From contig JANQPQ010000023.1 in assembly GCA_028285445.1 (NCBI GenBank), positions 1 to 64,000 of the forward strand: a DNA stretch of 64,000 bases. The letters are read 5' to 3'. This DNA is from Cyclobacteriaceae bacterium (GTDB lineage Bacteria > Bacteroidota > Bacteroidia > Cytophagales > Cyclobacteriaceae). Below are positions 54,100-63,543 of the stretch, piece by piece (position 1 is the first letter of the stretch; the number at the start of each line of letters is the position of its first letter). Under the pieces are notes generated by a model. The model did no database searches and had not been told where the DNA came from. It was given only the letters and a program-made list of their open reading frames with translations. The position numbers were made by a program, and so were the translations under genes.

Positions 54100-54219
54100 T
54101 TCGGAGCGCTAATGGATACAAAACAAAGAACGGAAACATTTATTCCATTCCTTGGCATAATTTCGTCATTTGGCAGGTAGCTATGTAACAACTAACTGAT
54201 TTTCAAGGGTAAATAAGAA

Positions 54220-54888
54220 ATGGCTGATATAACTACAATAATTTTCGATATGGATGGTGTGATTATCGACAGCGAGCCCATTCATTTTGAAATGGAACAA
54301 CAGGTAATGCAAGAGGTAGGGATAACACTTAGCGCAGAAGAGCACCATACCTTTATAGGTACTTCATCCAAAAATATGTGGCAGAACTTGAAGGAGAGGT
54401 TTGCGCTCCAGCAGCCACTAGATGAGTTACTAGCAATGGGCCATCATCGCTATATCAAGTATCTGAAGGAGACTGATATTGAGCCCATCGACGGAGTGGC
54501 CGATCTGATAAAGAATTCTTTCAAAGAGGGGTATCAGCTCAATCTGGCCTCATCGGCCACAATGGAGAACATTAATACTGTGCTGGATAAGTTTAGCCTG
54601 ACTAGGTATTTTCTGCGCAAAATCAGTGGAGCAGAACTGGAAAACTCCAAACCTCATCCGGAGATTTTCTTAAAAACAGCGGAATGGTCTGGTGTGTCAA
54701 CTGATAAATGTCTGGTGATTGAGGACTCCTACAACGGGGTGCAGGCAGCCAAAGCAGCCGGCATGTGGTGCGTTGGCTTCAATAATCCAAGTTCAAAAAA
54801 TCAGAATCTCAGCGATGCCGACGTTACAATTGATGGCTTTGAAGGATTGAGTATCGGTGGGCTCTTAGCGCAATTGGCTCAATCATAA
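54220..54888 (+). CDS. HAD-superfamily phosphatase/phosphoglucomutase-like protein
   Basis: 222 residues. HAD motif I FDMDG with Asp10 (nucleophile) and Asp12, motif II SSAT near 106-109, the motif III lysine in KPHPEIF, and motif IV VIEDSYNGVQAAKAAG. The helical cap is of the beta-phosphoglucomutase type. It could be a sugar-phosphate phosphatase or mutase. Its stop overlaps the stop of the convergent VOC gene by 6 bp. Confidence 0.88.
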   Translation: MADITTIIFDMDGVIIDSEPIHFEMEQQVMQEVGITLSAEEHHTFIGTSSKNMWQNLKERFALQQPLDELLAMGHHRYIKYLKETDIEPIDGVADLIKNSFKEGYQLNLASSATMENINTVLDKFSLTRYFLRKISGAELENSKPHPEIFLKTAEWSGVSTDKCLVIEDSYNGVQAAKAAGMWCVGFNNPSSKNQNLSDADVTIDGFEGLSIGGLLAQLAQS

Positions 54889-55245
54889 TTGCTGTTTCAG
54901 CACAATAGAATTGCCATCCGGATCTTTAATTGATGCTACCTTTTGGTCGGATTGAATCGCAATCTCACCCATCATCTCACCACCAGAACTATTAACCATT
55001 TCGATGACAGCATCTAAGTCGTCAACGATTATATCAAACTGATGTCGATTCTGCTCAGCGGTATTTTGGGCAATCTCCCTGGGACAAAAAAGGAGGTTCA
55101 GTCCAATCCACCCTCCTTGATACAATGTGGCGCCATACATTTCATGTGCTGCAAACCTCACATCGAAGACGCTTTCATAGAATTTCACCATTGCGTCCAT
55201 GTCAGTAATTGCCATGGTCAATCCCTCTATTCTCATTTTGTTCAT
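54883..55245 (-). CDS. VOC-family (glyoxalase-like) protein
   Basis: 120 residues with the paired beta-alpha-beta-beta-beta modules of the vicinal oxygen chelate fold (MRIEGLTMAITDMDAMVKFY at the start, IKDPDGNSIVLKQ at the end). The usual metal residues (His/Glu) are only partly obvious. Could be a dioxygenase, glyoxalase or resistance protein; no context helps. Confidence 0.83.
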   Translation of the reverse strand: MNKMRIEGLTMAITDMDAMVKFYESVFDVRFAAHEMYGATLYQGGWIGLNLLFCPREIAQNTAEQNRHQFDIIVDDLDAVIEMVNSSGGEMMGEIAIQSDQKVASIKDPDGNSIVLKQQL

Positions 55246-55413
55246 AATCTACAATTCCAGGTTTGGTATATTTTACCCTGCACCTATTACTGGCAAGGCC
55301 AGAGTATCAAGATCTTAAGATAAGGCCAATTCTCAGGCTGTCAAACCCGCAAAATAGTCTAGTTGCATTTATCCCCATTTTTTCGTTATATCGTCCTGAT
55401 TAAAGCTAAAAAT

Positions 55414-56217
55414 TTGGCAGAAACTAACATATTATTCGAGCGCCGGGGGTTTGGCCAAACCAGCAGAAAAGACCTCTGGTGGGTACAACCCGTTTCGGTA
55501 TTTCTAGGACTTTCAGCATTTATTGTTTACGCTACTTGGGCCGCTTTCCAGGGTGAATATTACGCGTTTGGCAACTACCTGTCTCCATTCTATTCGCCGG
55601 AAATTTTTGGAAGCAGCCCACATAGTATTTTTGGGCCAAAGCCAGATTGGTGGCCAATGATAGTGCCCTTCTCTCCTGCCCTATTAATATTATGGGCTCC
55701 CGGAGGTATGCGTTTTACTTGCTACTACTATCGCGGCGCCTATTACAAAGCATTCTGGGCCGACCCTCCCGCATGTTCAGTTTCTGAGCCTAGAAAAAAA
55801 TATTGGGGCGAAAATAGGCTTCCACTGATAATGCAAAACCTGCACCGCTACTTTATGTATCTAGCAGTAATATTTGTGTTCATACTAATCTACGATGCAT
55901 GGAAAGGGCTATGGTTTGTTAATGCCGCTACTGGCGAAGAACAATTTGGTTTGGCAGTTGGCAGTATTGTGCTGGCGATGAATGCCACACTTCTTGGCGG
56001 CTATACCTTTGGTTGTCATTCCTTCCGACATCTAGTTGGCGGATTTAAGAATCAACTATCCAAGGCTCCTGTTCAGCGGACACTATACAACTGCTCAAGC
56101 TGCCTTAACAGAAGGCATAAGAACTGGGCATGGGCCAGCCTATTCTGGGTGGCTTTCTCAGACCTCTACGTAAGGCTTTGTGCCATGGGTATCATTACTG
56201 ACTTAAGATTTTTTTAA
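55414..56217 (+). CDS. sdhC: Membrane subunit of a Sdh1-type succinate dehydrogenase
   Basis: About 267 residues from a TTG at 55414; a TTG at 55363 is also in frame, and no ATG lies before residue 82. Five membrane helices (about 26-45, 82-103, 141-163, 178-200, 238-262). It is unlike the di-heme cytochrome b of the second operon: the heme histidines are missing. Instead Cys201-His202, His206, Cys227, Cys230 and His235 cluster after helix 4. Mycobacterial Sdh1 is reported to hold a membrane-embedded Rieske-type 2Fe-2S cluster in the matching subunit. Its stop overlaps the sdhA ATG (TAATG). Confidence 0.78.
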   Translation: MAETNILFERRGFGQTSRKDLWWVQPVSVFLGLSAFIVYATWAAFQGEYYAFGNYLSPFYSPEIFGSSPHSIFGPKPDWWPMIVPFSPALLILWAPGGMRFTCYYYRGAYYKAFWADPPACSVSEPRKKYWGENRLPLIMQNLHRYFMYLAVIFVFILIYDAWKGLWFVNAATGEEQFGLAVGSIVLAMNATLLGGYTFGCHSFRHLVGGFKNQLSKAPVQRTLYNCSSCLNRRHKNWAWASLFWVAFSDLYVRLCAMGIITDLRFF

Positions 56218-58031
56218 TGGCTGAATACGAAAAGTTTCAACATGATGTGCTGGTAATTGGTTCCGGCGGTGCTGGATTACGAGCGGCAATCGAGGCATCA
56301 GCTACGGGTGTAACCGTGGGAGTAGTAAGTAAATCCCTTTTGGGCAAGGCCCATACGGTAATGGCCGAGGGTGGAGTTGCAGCAGCGTTGGCAAATGTAG
56401 ATAACAGGGATGACTGGAAGGTCCATTTTACCGATACCATGCGAGGTGGGCAGTATCTGAATAACTGGCGCATGGCTGAGCTGCACGCAAAAGAAGCTCC
56501 TGATAGAGTAAGAGAGCTGGAAGCCTGGGGCGCCCTTTTTGACAGAACCAAGGATGGTAAGATACTCCAGCGCAATTTCGGAGGGCACAAGTTCCCACGT
56601 TTGGCTCACGTCGGAGACCGCACTGGCCTTGAAATGATCCGAACGCTGCAAGACCATGGCATCCATCAAGGTATAGACTTTTACCAGGAGTATACAGTTA
56701 TTTCATTGTTGAAAGAAGATGGCCGAGTTACTGGCGCCTTTGCCTACGACCGTGAGAAAGGTAGGTTTAAGGTCTTCCAGGCCAAGGCTATTATAATAGC
56801 CACTGGAGGTATGGGTAAGATTTATAAAATCACCAGCAACAGCTGGGAATGTACCGGAGGTGGTATTTCTCTGGCTTATCACGCCGGTGCAGAACTACTT
56901 GATATGGAGTTCATCCAGTTTCACCCTACCGGTATGGTGTGGCCACCAAGTGTAAGAGGACTTTTAATTACCGAGGGGGTACGAGGTGAAGGTGGTGTGC
57001 TTCGCAACAGCGAAGGCAACAGGTTTATGTTTGATGATGTGCCAGATCTATATCGTCATCAAACATCAGACAATGAAGAAGAAGGTTGGAAGTACACCCA
57101 AGGAGATCCCAACGCCAAAAGACCGCCAGAGCTCTTGACAAGAGACCATGTTGCCAGATGCATCTATCGAGAGGTTAAGGAAGGAAGAGGCAGCCCACAC
57201 GGTGGCGTATTCCTGGATATTGCCTGGATCAAAGAAAAAATCTCCAATGCGCCTGAACATATAAAGCGCAAGCTGCCCAGCATGTATCACCAATTTAAGG
57301 AACTGGCGGGAATAGATATCACGCAAGAACCAATGGAAGTTGGCCCCACTACCCACTATATTATGGGGGGAATCAAGGTAGATCCAGATTCGCAAATGAC
57401 GGCCATGCCTGGTTTATTTGCTGCCGGCGAATGTGCGGTTGGTCTGCATGGTGCCAATAGATTGGGTGGTAACTCCTTATCAGATTTATTAGTATTTGGG
57501 AAGAGGGCTGGCGAGTTTGCCGCTAAGTTCGCCCAGGAGAATAACCAGGCCCCTATTCCTGAACAGCAATTAGAGCAGGAAGCGAAGTGGGCGCTGGCTC
57601 CATTCGAAAGAGGCCAAACTGAGGAGAATGCTTTCCATATACAAGGCGAACTGCAAGAAATGATGCAGGATTTGGTGGGTATCGTAAGAACGGAAGAAGG
57701 CCTTGGTGATGCGGTTAATCGTATAGCTGGTTATTGGGAGCGAGCAGAAAAGATTGGCAGTGGTGGCAATCGGGAATTTGATCCCGGTTGGCATACAGCC
57801 TTAGACCTAAAGCATATGCTTACGGTTGCAGAATCAATTGCCAGGGCTGCAAAAGAGAGAAAAGAGAGCCGAGGTGGCCATTATCGCCAGGATTATGTAG
57901 AGAAAAGCGATGAATACGGAAAAGTAAATATCAGCGTAAGAAAGGCCGATGATGGCAGCATGGAAGTAAAACAGGTGGTGAAGGATCCAATACGAGAAGA
58001 CTTACAACAAATTATTGAAGAACTAGGCTAA
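56217..58031 (+). CDS. sdhA: Succinate dehydrogenase/fumarate reductase flavoprotein subunit, first operon
   Basis: 604 residues. FAD loop GSGGAGLRAA at 15-24, covalent-FAD histidine His46 (KAHTVMAEGG), substrate-site HPTG followed by RGLLITEGVRGEGG, and catalytic arginine region GANRLGGNSLSDLLV. The C-terminal helical domain is normal. It oxidises succinate (or reduces fumarate) on the cytoplasmic side. The sequence differs clearly from the sdhA of the second operon. TAATG junctions on both sides couple it to its partners. Confidence 0.92.
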   Translation: MAEYEKFQHDVLVIGSGGAGLRAAIEASATGVTVGVVSKSLLGKAHTVMAEGGVAAALANVDNRDDWKVHFTDTMRGGQYLNNWRMAELHAKEAPDRVRELEAWGALFDRTKDGKILQRNFGGHKFPRLAHVGDRTGLEMIRTLQDHGIHQGIDFYQEYTVISLLKEDGRVTGAFAYDREKGRFKVFQAKAIIIATGGMGKIYKITSNSWECTGGGISLAYHAGAELLDMEFIQFHPTGMVWPPSVRGLLITEGVRGEGGVLRNSEGNRFMFDDVPDLYRHQTSDNEEEGWKYTQGDPNAKRPPELLTRDHVARCIYREVKEGRGSPHGGVFLDIAWIKEKISNAPEHIKRKLPSMYHQFKELAGIDITQEPMEVGPTTHYIMGGIKVDPDSQMTAMPGLFAAGECAVGLHGANRLGGNSLSDLLVFGKRAGEFAAKFAQENNQAPIPEQQLEQEAKWALAPFERGQTEENAFHIQGELQEMMQDLVGIVRTEEGLGDAVNRIAGYWERAEKIGSGGNREFDPGWHTALDLKHMLTVAESIARAAKERKESRGGHYRQDYVEKSDEYGKVNISVRKADDGSMEVKQVVKDPIREDLQQIIEELG

Positions 58032-58780
58032 TGGGACGAGTTAAATTCAATATATGGCGCGGCAATGGTGATGGAGGTCAACTCCAGGAATACAGCACCG
58101 AGATCTCTGAAGGAATGGTAGTACTTGATGCCGTGCACCAAATTCAAGCAGAATCTGCTCCTGACCTTGCCGTCCGATGGAATTGCAAGGCAGGTAAATG
58201 TGGCAGCTGTTCTGCCGAAGTAAATGGCAAACCAAAGCTGATGTGTATGACGCGCATGAGCGACCTCCCCCAGGATAAGCCCGTAAGCATCGAACCGATG
58301 AGGGCATTTCCGGGCTTAAAAGATCTGGTAACAGATGTAAGTTGGAATTACAGGGTCAAAGAAAAGATCAAGCCCTTCAAGCCCCGAAAACCCGATAACG
58401 ATGATGGCACCTGGAAAATGAAGCAAGGTGACATTGACCGGGTGCAGGAATTTCGTAAATGTATTGAGTGCTTCCTATGCCAGGATGTTTGTCACGTTCT
58501 TAGGGAACATCACTTGCACAATGAGTTTATTGGCCCTCGATTTATGGTATATACGGCCGCCTTGGAGATGCACCCGCTTGATACTGAAGACAGAAGGGAG
58601 CAGCTAAAGCAAGACGATGGAATTGGATATTGCAACATTACCAAGTGCTGCACAAATGTATGTCCCGAGAGCATCACTATCACTGACAATGCCATCATCC
58701 CACTAAAGGAGCGAGTGGCTGACCGTTTTTATGACCCGATCTTGAATTTTTTTCGTTTATTTACAAAAAGCGATAAGTAA
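58031..58780 (+). CDS. sdhB: Succinate dehydrogenase iron-sulfur subunit, first operon
   Basis: 249 residues. Ligands for three clusters: 2Fe-2S with Cys52, Cys57, Cys60 and Cys72; a ferredoxin-like set Cys144, Cys147, Cys150 and Cys154 (CIECFLCQDVC); and Cys201, Cys206/207 and Cys211. The phrase MRAFPGLKDLVTDVSWNY (90-107) is typical of actinobacterial-type Sdh1 subunits. It passes electrons from SdhA to the membrane subunit. It overlaps sdhA and the TPR gene by one base each. Confidence 0.92.
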   Translation: MGRVKFNIWRGNGDGGQLQEYSTEISEGMVVLDAVHQIQAESAPDLAVRWNCKAGKCGSCSAEVNGKPKLMCMTRMSDLPQDKPVSIEPMRAFPGLKDLVTDVSWNYRVKEKIKPFKPRKPDNDDGTWKMKQGDIDRVQEFRKCIECFLCQDVCHVLREHHLHNEFIGPRFMVYTAALEMHPLDTEDRREQLKQDDGIGYCNITKCCTNVCPESITITDNAIIPLKERVADRFYDPILNFFRLFTKSDK

Positions 58781-59313
58781 TGAGTAGTTCTGAATCCCCG
58801 ACGCAAGACCAAAGGCAGTTCAACTTAAAACCCTTATCAAAAGAAGGGGTTGAAGCCGCAATAGAAAAAGCCGAAAAGTATCGCCTCCTCAATGATCCGT
58901 TGATGGCAGAGAGCATTTGCCTGGATATTCTTGAAATTGAACCTGGAAACGAAAGAACACTTAGCATCTTAATTCTGGCTTTGACCGATCAGTTTGGAAA
59001 AGGCTCTCCCAATAACGGCGAGAGAGCCAGGGAATTAGCTGGGCGATTCAATGATGAATATAACCAGGTTTACTATTTGGGTCTAATCCATGAACGGCAG
59101 GGTACAGCATCTCTCAACTCTAATGTTCCTGGGGGGCAATACGATGCCTACGAATGGTATCGGGAAGCAATGGATCTTTATGAAAAGGCTCAAGCAATCC
59201 ATCCAACTGGGAATGACGATGCTATCCTGCGCTGGAACACCTGCGCCAGGATTATCATGCACCAAAATCTTGAGCCCCGACCAGAAGACGATTCGATCAA
59301 CATGCTTGAGTAG
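58780..59313 (+). CDS. TPR-type helical protein between the two sdh operons
   Basis: 177 residues, no signal or membrane segment. Residues about 20-75 and 115-155 form helix pairs like tetratricopeptide repeats (AEKYRLLNDPLMAESICLDI; DAYEWYREAMDLYEKAQAIHP). Such proteins hold other proteins together. It overlaps the stop of sdhB by one base, so it is made with the first Sdh complex. An assembly or scaffold role is inference only. Confidence 0.75.
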   Translation: MSSSESPTQDQRQFNLKPLSKEGVEAAIEKAEKYRLLNDPLMAESICLDILEIEPGNERTLSILILALTDQFGKGSPNNGERARELAGRFNDEYNQVYYLGLIHERQGTASLNSNVPGGQYDAYEWYREAMDLYEKAQAIHPTGNDDAILRWNTCARIIMHQNLEPRPEDDSINMLE

Positions 59314-59328
59314 CTTCACCACTCAAGA

Positions 59329-59931
59329 ATGAGCTGGATTAAGAAAATTGAATACTCAGAGGCAGAAGGAAAGCTAAGGAAGCTTTACGACCGCATTAAG
59401 GGTCCCGATGGATACATCGACAATATCCTCAAAATTCATGGCCAAAGACCTCATACACTTGAAGGACACATGGGCCTTTACAAGAACGCTCTTCACCATA
59501 AAGCCAACACACTACCCAAGTGGCTCCTGGAAAGCCTAGGTGTTTATGTTAGCCATCTAAACCAATGCCTGTATTGCGTGAAGCATCACGCCCAAGGGCT
59601 CAGGCGGCTGCTAAGCGATGATATTAGATTTGAAGAGATTATGAATGCGCTTGAGAAGGATGAAATTGCCTCTGCCTTCGACCAAAAGGATGGACTCCTT
59701 TTCAACTATGCTAAACTGCTCACTCAAAATCCATCTGAGGTCACAAAGAGTTTGGTTGATGAACTCAAAGGCCAATTCGATGAAGGTGAGATTCTGGAAG
59801 TGAATCAGGTAGTTAGCTATTTTGCCTACGCCAACAGAACAGTTTTGGGCTTGGGAGTAAATACCGATGGAGACATCTTAGGCTTGTCACCAAACGACAA
59901 TGATAATCCCGATAATTGGGGCCACCAATAA
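59329..59931 (+). CDS. AhpD-like/carboxymuconolactone decarboxylase-family protein
   Basis: 200 residues. The AhpD-type redox motif CLYC (Cys80, Cys83) followed by His87 is intact, with an acidic helix before it, as in peroxidase-related enzymes of this family. It can be expected to reduce peroxides or disulfides. It is 15 bases after the TPR gene and in the same direction, so it is probably part of the first sdh transcript and may protect the iron-sulfur clusters. Confidence 0.85.
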   Translation: MSWIKKIEYSEAEGKLRKLYDRIKGPDGYIDNILKIHGQRPHTLEGHMGLYKNALHHKANTLPKWLLESLGVYVSHLNQCLYCVKHHAQGLRRLLSDDIRFEEIMNALEKDEIASAFDQKDGLLFNYAKLLTQNPSEVTKSLVDELKGQFDEGEILEVNQVVSYFAYANRTVLGLGVNTDGDILGLSPNDNDNPDNWGHQ

Positions 59932-60031
59932 TCACATTTCGTATCCCGGAAAACATTTTAGGATTAGCCTTTGTTGATATATTGAGCTGGTAAATGTCAG
60001 TTTCTTCGTGATCAAAATATTATACTTTACA

Positions 60032-60062
60032 ATTGGTTGTTACCCCTTAACAGTTAAATTTG
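60032..60062 (+). promoter_or_regulatory. Promoter of the second sdh operon
   Basis: ATTG (60032-60035), 19 bases, then TAAATTTG (60055-60062). It fits the Bacteroidota consensus with one mismatch in the -33. The ATG at 60094 follows after 31 bases. The promoter separates this operon from the first sdh unit, so the two complexes can be regulated independently. Confidence 0.7.
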
Positions 60063-60093
60063 GGAAGTACTTCACCTAACCTAATTGCTTGAA

Positions 60094-60774
60094 ATGAGTT
60101 GGTTTTCCAAGACCTTAAACAGCACTATCGGTAGAAAAATATTCATGTCCCTCACCGGGATTTTTCTTATTCTTTTTCTGACAGTTCATGTCGCTGGCAA
60201 CCTGCAATTACTAATACCAGACGGGGGAAAGGCTTTCAACATCTATGCGCACACCATGGGAACCAATCCCTTTATTCAGGTTGTTTCCAAACTCAACTTT
60301 GCTTTCATAATTGTCCATATTATTTGGTCTATTCTATTAACACGCCAAAATATGGCAGCAAGAGGAGTTGGATACGCGGCAAGTTCCGGCGCAAGTAGCA
60401 AATGGAATTCACGTAATATGGGAGCTTTAGGGACGGTTATACTAATCTTCCTAATAGTTCATTTAAGAAAGTTCTGGTATGTTTTCAAATTCGGAGAAGT
60501 CCCCACCACTACAATAGATGGCGCCGAAGTGCCTAATTATTTCCTGGTGGTAAATGAAGCCTATAGCTATTGGTACTATGTGGTATTTTATGTGGTGTGC
60601 CTCATCGTTATTGCAGGCCATCTCAATCATGGTTTCCAAAGCGCCTTCCAAACTCTTGGACTAAATCATAAAAAATATACACCCTTCATTAAAGCAGTAG
60701 GTGCCCTATATAGCATCATTGTTCCTCTACTTTTCGCCCTCATTCCGGTGATGATGTTCCTGAGGAACCTGTAA
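60094..60774 (+). CDS. sdhC: Succinate dehydrogenase cytochrome b subunit, second operon
   Basis: 226 residues from the ATG at 60094 (an upstream TTG is less likely). Five membrane helices of the type B cytochrome b558 fold. Histidines at 32, 75, 123 and 176 (or 179) are placed in helices as needed to bind two hemes. This is the usual menaquinone-linked Sdh/Frd anchor of Bacteroidota. First gene of the sdhCAB operon; sdhA follows after 19 bases. Confidence 0.92.
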   Translation: MSWFSKTLNSTIGRKIFMSLTGIFLILFLTVHVAGNLQLLIPDGGKAFNIYAHTMGTNPFIQVVSKLNFAFIIVHIIWSILLTRQNMAARGVGYAASSGASSKWNSRNMGALGTVILIFLIVHLRKFWYVFKFGEVPTTTIDGAEVPNYFLVVNEAYSYWYYVVFYVVCLIVIAGHLNHGFQSAFQTLGLNHKKYTPFIKAVGALYSIIVPLLFALIPVMMFLRNL

Positions 60775-60793
60775 AAAAAGAAACTCTGTCGTA

Positions 60794-62716
60794 ATGATAT
60801 TAGACTCTAAAATTCCTGGTGGTGCCCTTGAAGAAAAGTGGGAAAAGCATAAGTTCAACATCAAGCTAGTAAACCCTGCTAATAAACGGAAATATGACAT
60901 TATCGTGGTAGGTACCGGCCTGGCTGGAGCTTCAGCTGCAGCATCTCTGGCCGAGCTTGGCTATAATATCAAAGCATTTTGCTTCCAGGACAGTCCGCGA
61001 AGGGCGCATAGTATTGCAGCCCAAGGTGGTATAAACGCAGCCAAAAACTATCAGAACGACGGCGACAGTATTTTCCGATTATTCTACGACACAATTAAAG
61101 GTGGAGATTACAGATCGAGAGAAGCCAATGTACACCGTCTGGCAGAAGTTAGTGTAAACATCATCGACCAGTGCGTCGCGCAGGGAGTTCCCTTCGCACG
61201 AGAGTACGGCGGCCTGCTTGATAATCGATCTTTTGGTGGCGCCCAGGTATCCAGAACATTTTATGCCCGGGGACAAACTGGGCAGCAACTTCTATTAGGA
61301 GCTTACAGTGCTTTGAGTAGACAAATTGCCAATGGCAAGGTAGAGATGCACTCTCGTACGGAGATGCTCGACTTGGTTATGGTAGACGGCAAAGCCAGAG
61401 GCATCGTCACCAGAAACCTAATCACTGGCAAAATAGAATCGCATAGTGCCCATGCCGTCATCCTGGCCACCGGAGGCTATGGCAATGTGTTCTATCTTTC
61501 CACCAATGCCATGGGCTCTAATGCCACGGCAGCGTGGCGCGCCCACAAGAAGGGAGCCTTCTTCGCTAACCCCTGCTATACACAAATACATCCTACCTGC
61601 ATTCCTGTTTCTGGTGATCATCAGAGTAAGCTAACACTAATGTCGGAGTCATTGAGGAATGATGGCAGAGTGTGGGTGCCCAAGGAAGGGCGCAAAGGCC
61701 TAACAGCCTCCGAAGCAGTAGCTATTCCGGAAGAAGAAAGAGACTATTACCTCGAAACAAAGTACCCTTCATTTGGTAACCTTGTTCCTCGAGATGTAGC
61801 CTCCAGAAATGCCAAGTACGTTTGTGACGAAGGCCGTGGAGTTGGTGCCACCGGTTTGGCAGTTTTTCTGGATTTCGCGGACGCAATAAAAAGAGATGGC
61901 AAAGATGTTATCTCTGCCAAGTATGGCAACCTGTTTGACATGTACAAGCAGATCACTGGCGACAACCCTTACGAAGTACCGATGATGATTTACCCCGCGG
62001 TACACTATACCATGGGCGGCCTTTGGGTTGACTACAACCTGATGACTTCTATTCCGGGACTATATGCGCTTGGAGAATGTAACTTCTCGGATCATGGGGC
62101 AAATAGGCTTGGAGCTAGCGCGTTAATGCAAGGTTTGGCGGATGGGTACTTTGTAATCCCTTACACCATTGGAGACTATCTCGCACAGACACCCTATGAT
62201 AAAATACCAACGGATCATGAGGCTTTCAAAGCTGCCGAAGAAAACGTGAAATCAATCAACCGGAAGCTTCTTAGTATCAAAGGAGAAAAAACTGTTGACG
62301 AGTTTCATAAAGAGCTTGGGCATGTAATGTGGGATTACTGCGGTATGTCTCGAAATGCAGAAGGTCTAAAGAAAGCTAAAGAGGAGATAAAGAAAATACG
62401 CGAGGAATATTGGCAAAATGTGAAAGTAATCGGTGCCAATGAAGAATTGAATATGTCGCTGGAAAAAGCCAGTAGAGTGGCTGACTTCCTTGAACTAGGC
62501 GAGTTGATGGTAGACGATGCATTGCATCGATCGGAGTCTTGCGGTGGACACTTTAGAGAAGAGTCTCAAACCGAAGAAGGTGAGGCCAAGAGAAAAGACA
62601 ACGAATTCTCGTATGTGGCGGCCTGGGAGTACAAGGGGACAGATAATGAATCAGAGCTAAACAAAGAAGCTCTGCAATTTGAAAATGTGAAACTTACGCA
62701 ACGTAGTTATAAGTAG
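60794..62716 (+). CDS. sdhA: Succinate dehydrogenase flavoprotein subunit, second operon
   Basis: 640 residues. FAD loop [13 protein letters not shown] at 38-50, covalent-FAD histidine His72 ([11 protein letters not shown]), the IHPTC substrate-site block and [13 protein letters not shown] near the C-terminal third. The type B flavoprotein family is longer than the first-operon enzyme (604) and diverged in sequence. sdhB starts 4 bases after its stop. Confidence 0.95.
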   Translation: MILDSKIPGGALEEKWEKHKFNIKLVNPANKRKYDIIVVGTGLAGASAAASLAELGYNIKAFCFQDSPRRAHSIAAQGGINAAKNYQNDGDSIFRLFYDTIKGGDYRSREANVHRLAEVSVNIIDQCVAQGVPFAREYGGLLDNRSFGGAQVSRTFYARGQTGQQLLLGAYSALSRQIANGKVEMHSRTEMLDLVMVDGKARGIVTRNLITGKIESHSAHAVILATGGYGNVFYLSTNAMGSNATAAWRAHKKGAFFANPCYTQIHPTCIPVSGDHQSKLTLMSESLRNDGRVWVPKEGRKGLTASEAVAIPEEERDYYLETKYPSFGNLVPRDVASRNAKYVCDEGRGVGATGLAVFLDFADAIKRDGKDVISAKYGNLFDMYKQITGDNPYEVPMMIYPAVHYTMGGLWVDYNLMTSIPGLYALGECNFSDHGANRLGASALMQGLADGYFVIPYTIGDYLAQTPYDKIPTDHEAFKAAEENVKSINRKLLSIKGEKTVDEFHKELGHVMWDYCGMSRNAEGLKKAKEEIKKIREEYWQNVKVIGANEELNMSLEKASRVADFLELGELMVDDALHRSESCGGHFREESQTEEGEAKRKDNEFSYVAAWEYKGTDNESELNKEALQFENVKLTQRSYK

Positions 62717-62720
62717 CAGT

Positions 62721-63473
62721 ATGAACCTGACTTTGAAAATCTGGAGGCAACAAGATGCCAACACCAAAGGAGAAATGAAGACCTATGAGGTCTCAGATAT
62801 CTCTCCGGATATGTCTTTTTTGGAGATGCTCGATGTACTAAACGAAATACTCTCTAAGAAAGGAGAAGATCCGGTACATTTTGATCATGACTGCCGCGAA
62901 GGTATCTGCGGGATGTGTAGTATGGTCATTAATGGCCGTCCTCATGGTCCAAAGCAGGCCATCACTACCTGCCAGCTACATATGCGAAGTTTCAAAGATG
63001 GCGATACAATTCTTATTGAACCATGGCGGGCAACCGCCTTCCCGGTGGTTAAAGATTTGGTAGTAGACCGAGGTGCATTTGACAGGATCATTCAAGCTGG
63101 TGGATACATTTCGGTTAATACTGGTGGTACTCCAGACGCTAATGAAATACCAATTCCCAAAAAGGTAGCTGATGAAGCTTTTGACTCTGCCACCTGTATT
63201 GGATGTGGGGCATGTGTAGCTGCTTGCAAGAATGCTTCGGCCATGCTCTTCGTAAGTGCTAAGGTTTCTCAATTGGCATTGCTACCGCAGGGCCATGTTG
63301 AACGCAAAACCAGGGTAGAAAAAATGGTAGCCCAAATGGACGAAGAAGGATTTGGTGCCTGTACAAATACCGGAGCCTGCTCGGCCGAATGCCCCAAGGA
63401 GATTAGCCTGGAGAATATTGCACGGCTTAACCGAGAATATGTCGGCGCCAGACTGAGCTCCGAGAATATCTAA
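62721..63473 (+). CDS. sdhB: Succinate dehydrogenase iron-sulfur subunit, second operon
   Basis: 250 residues. 2Fe-2S ligands Cys58, Cys63, Cys66 and Cys84 (CREGICGMC); ferredoxin-like set Cys159, Cys162, Cys165 and Cys169 ([11 protein letters not shown]); and Cys214, Cys220 and Cys224 for the 3Fe-4S cluster. Standard type B subunit. Last gene of the operon; an inverted repeat follows 25 bases later. Confidence 0.95.
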   Translation: MNLTLKIWRQQDANTKGEMKTYEVSDISPDMSFLEMLDVLNEILSKKGEDPVHFDHDCREGICGMCSMVINGRPHGPKQAITTCQLHMRSFKDGDTILIEPWRATAFPVVKDLVVDRGAFDRIIQAGGYISVNTGGTPDANEIPIPKKVADEAFDSATCIGCGACVAACKNASAMLFVSAKVSQLALLPQGHVERKTRVEKMVAQMDEEGFGACTNTGACSAECPKEISLENIARLNREYVGARLSSENI

Positions 63474-63498
63474 CTTTTTACCACCTGTTTGCCGGAAA

Positions 63499-63520
63499 CC
63501 TCAATTTCAGTAAATTGAGG
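63499..63520 (+). terminator. Hairpin after the second sdh operon
   Basis: Perfect 9-bp inverted repeat (CCTCAATTT, loop CAGT, AAATTGAGG), 25 bases after the sdhB stop. No T run follows, so it may stabilise the mRNA end instead of acting as a full terminator. A TTTG at 63488-63491, 19 bases before TAAATTGA, could be a weak promoter for the next gene. Confidence 0.45.
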
Positions 63521-63543
63521 CTGTTCCCTAATAACCCTAACCC

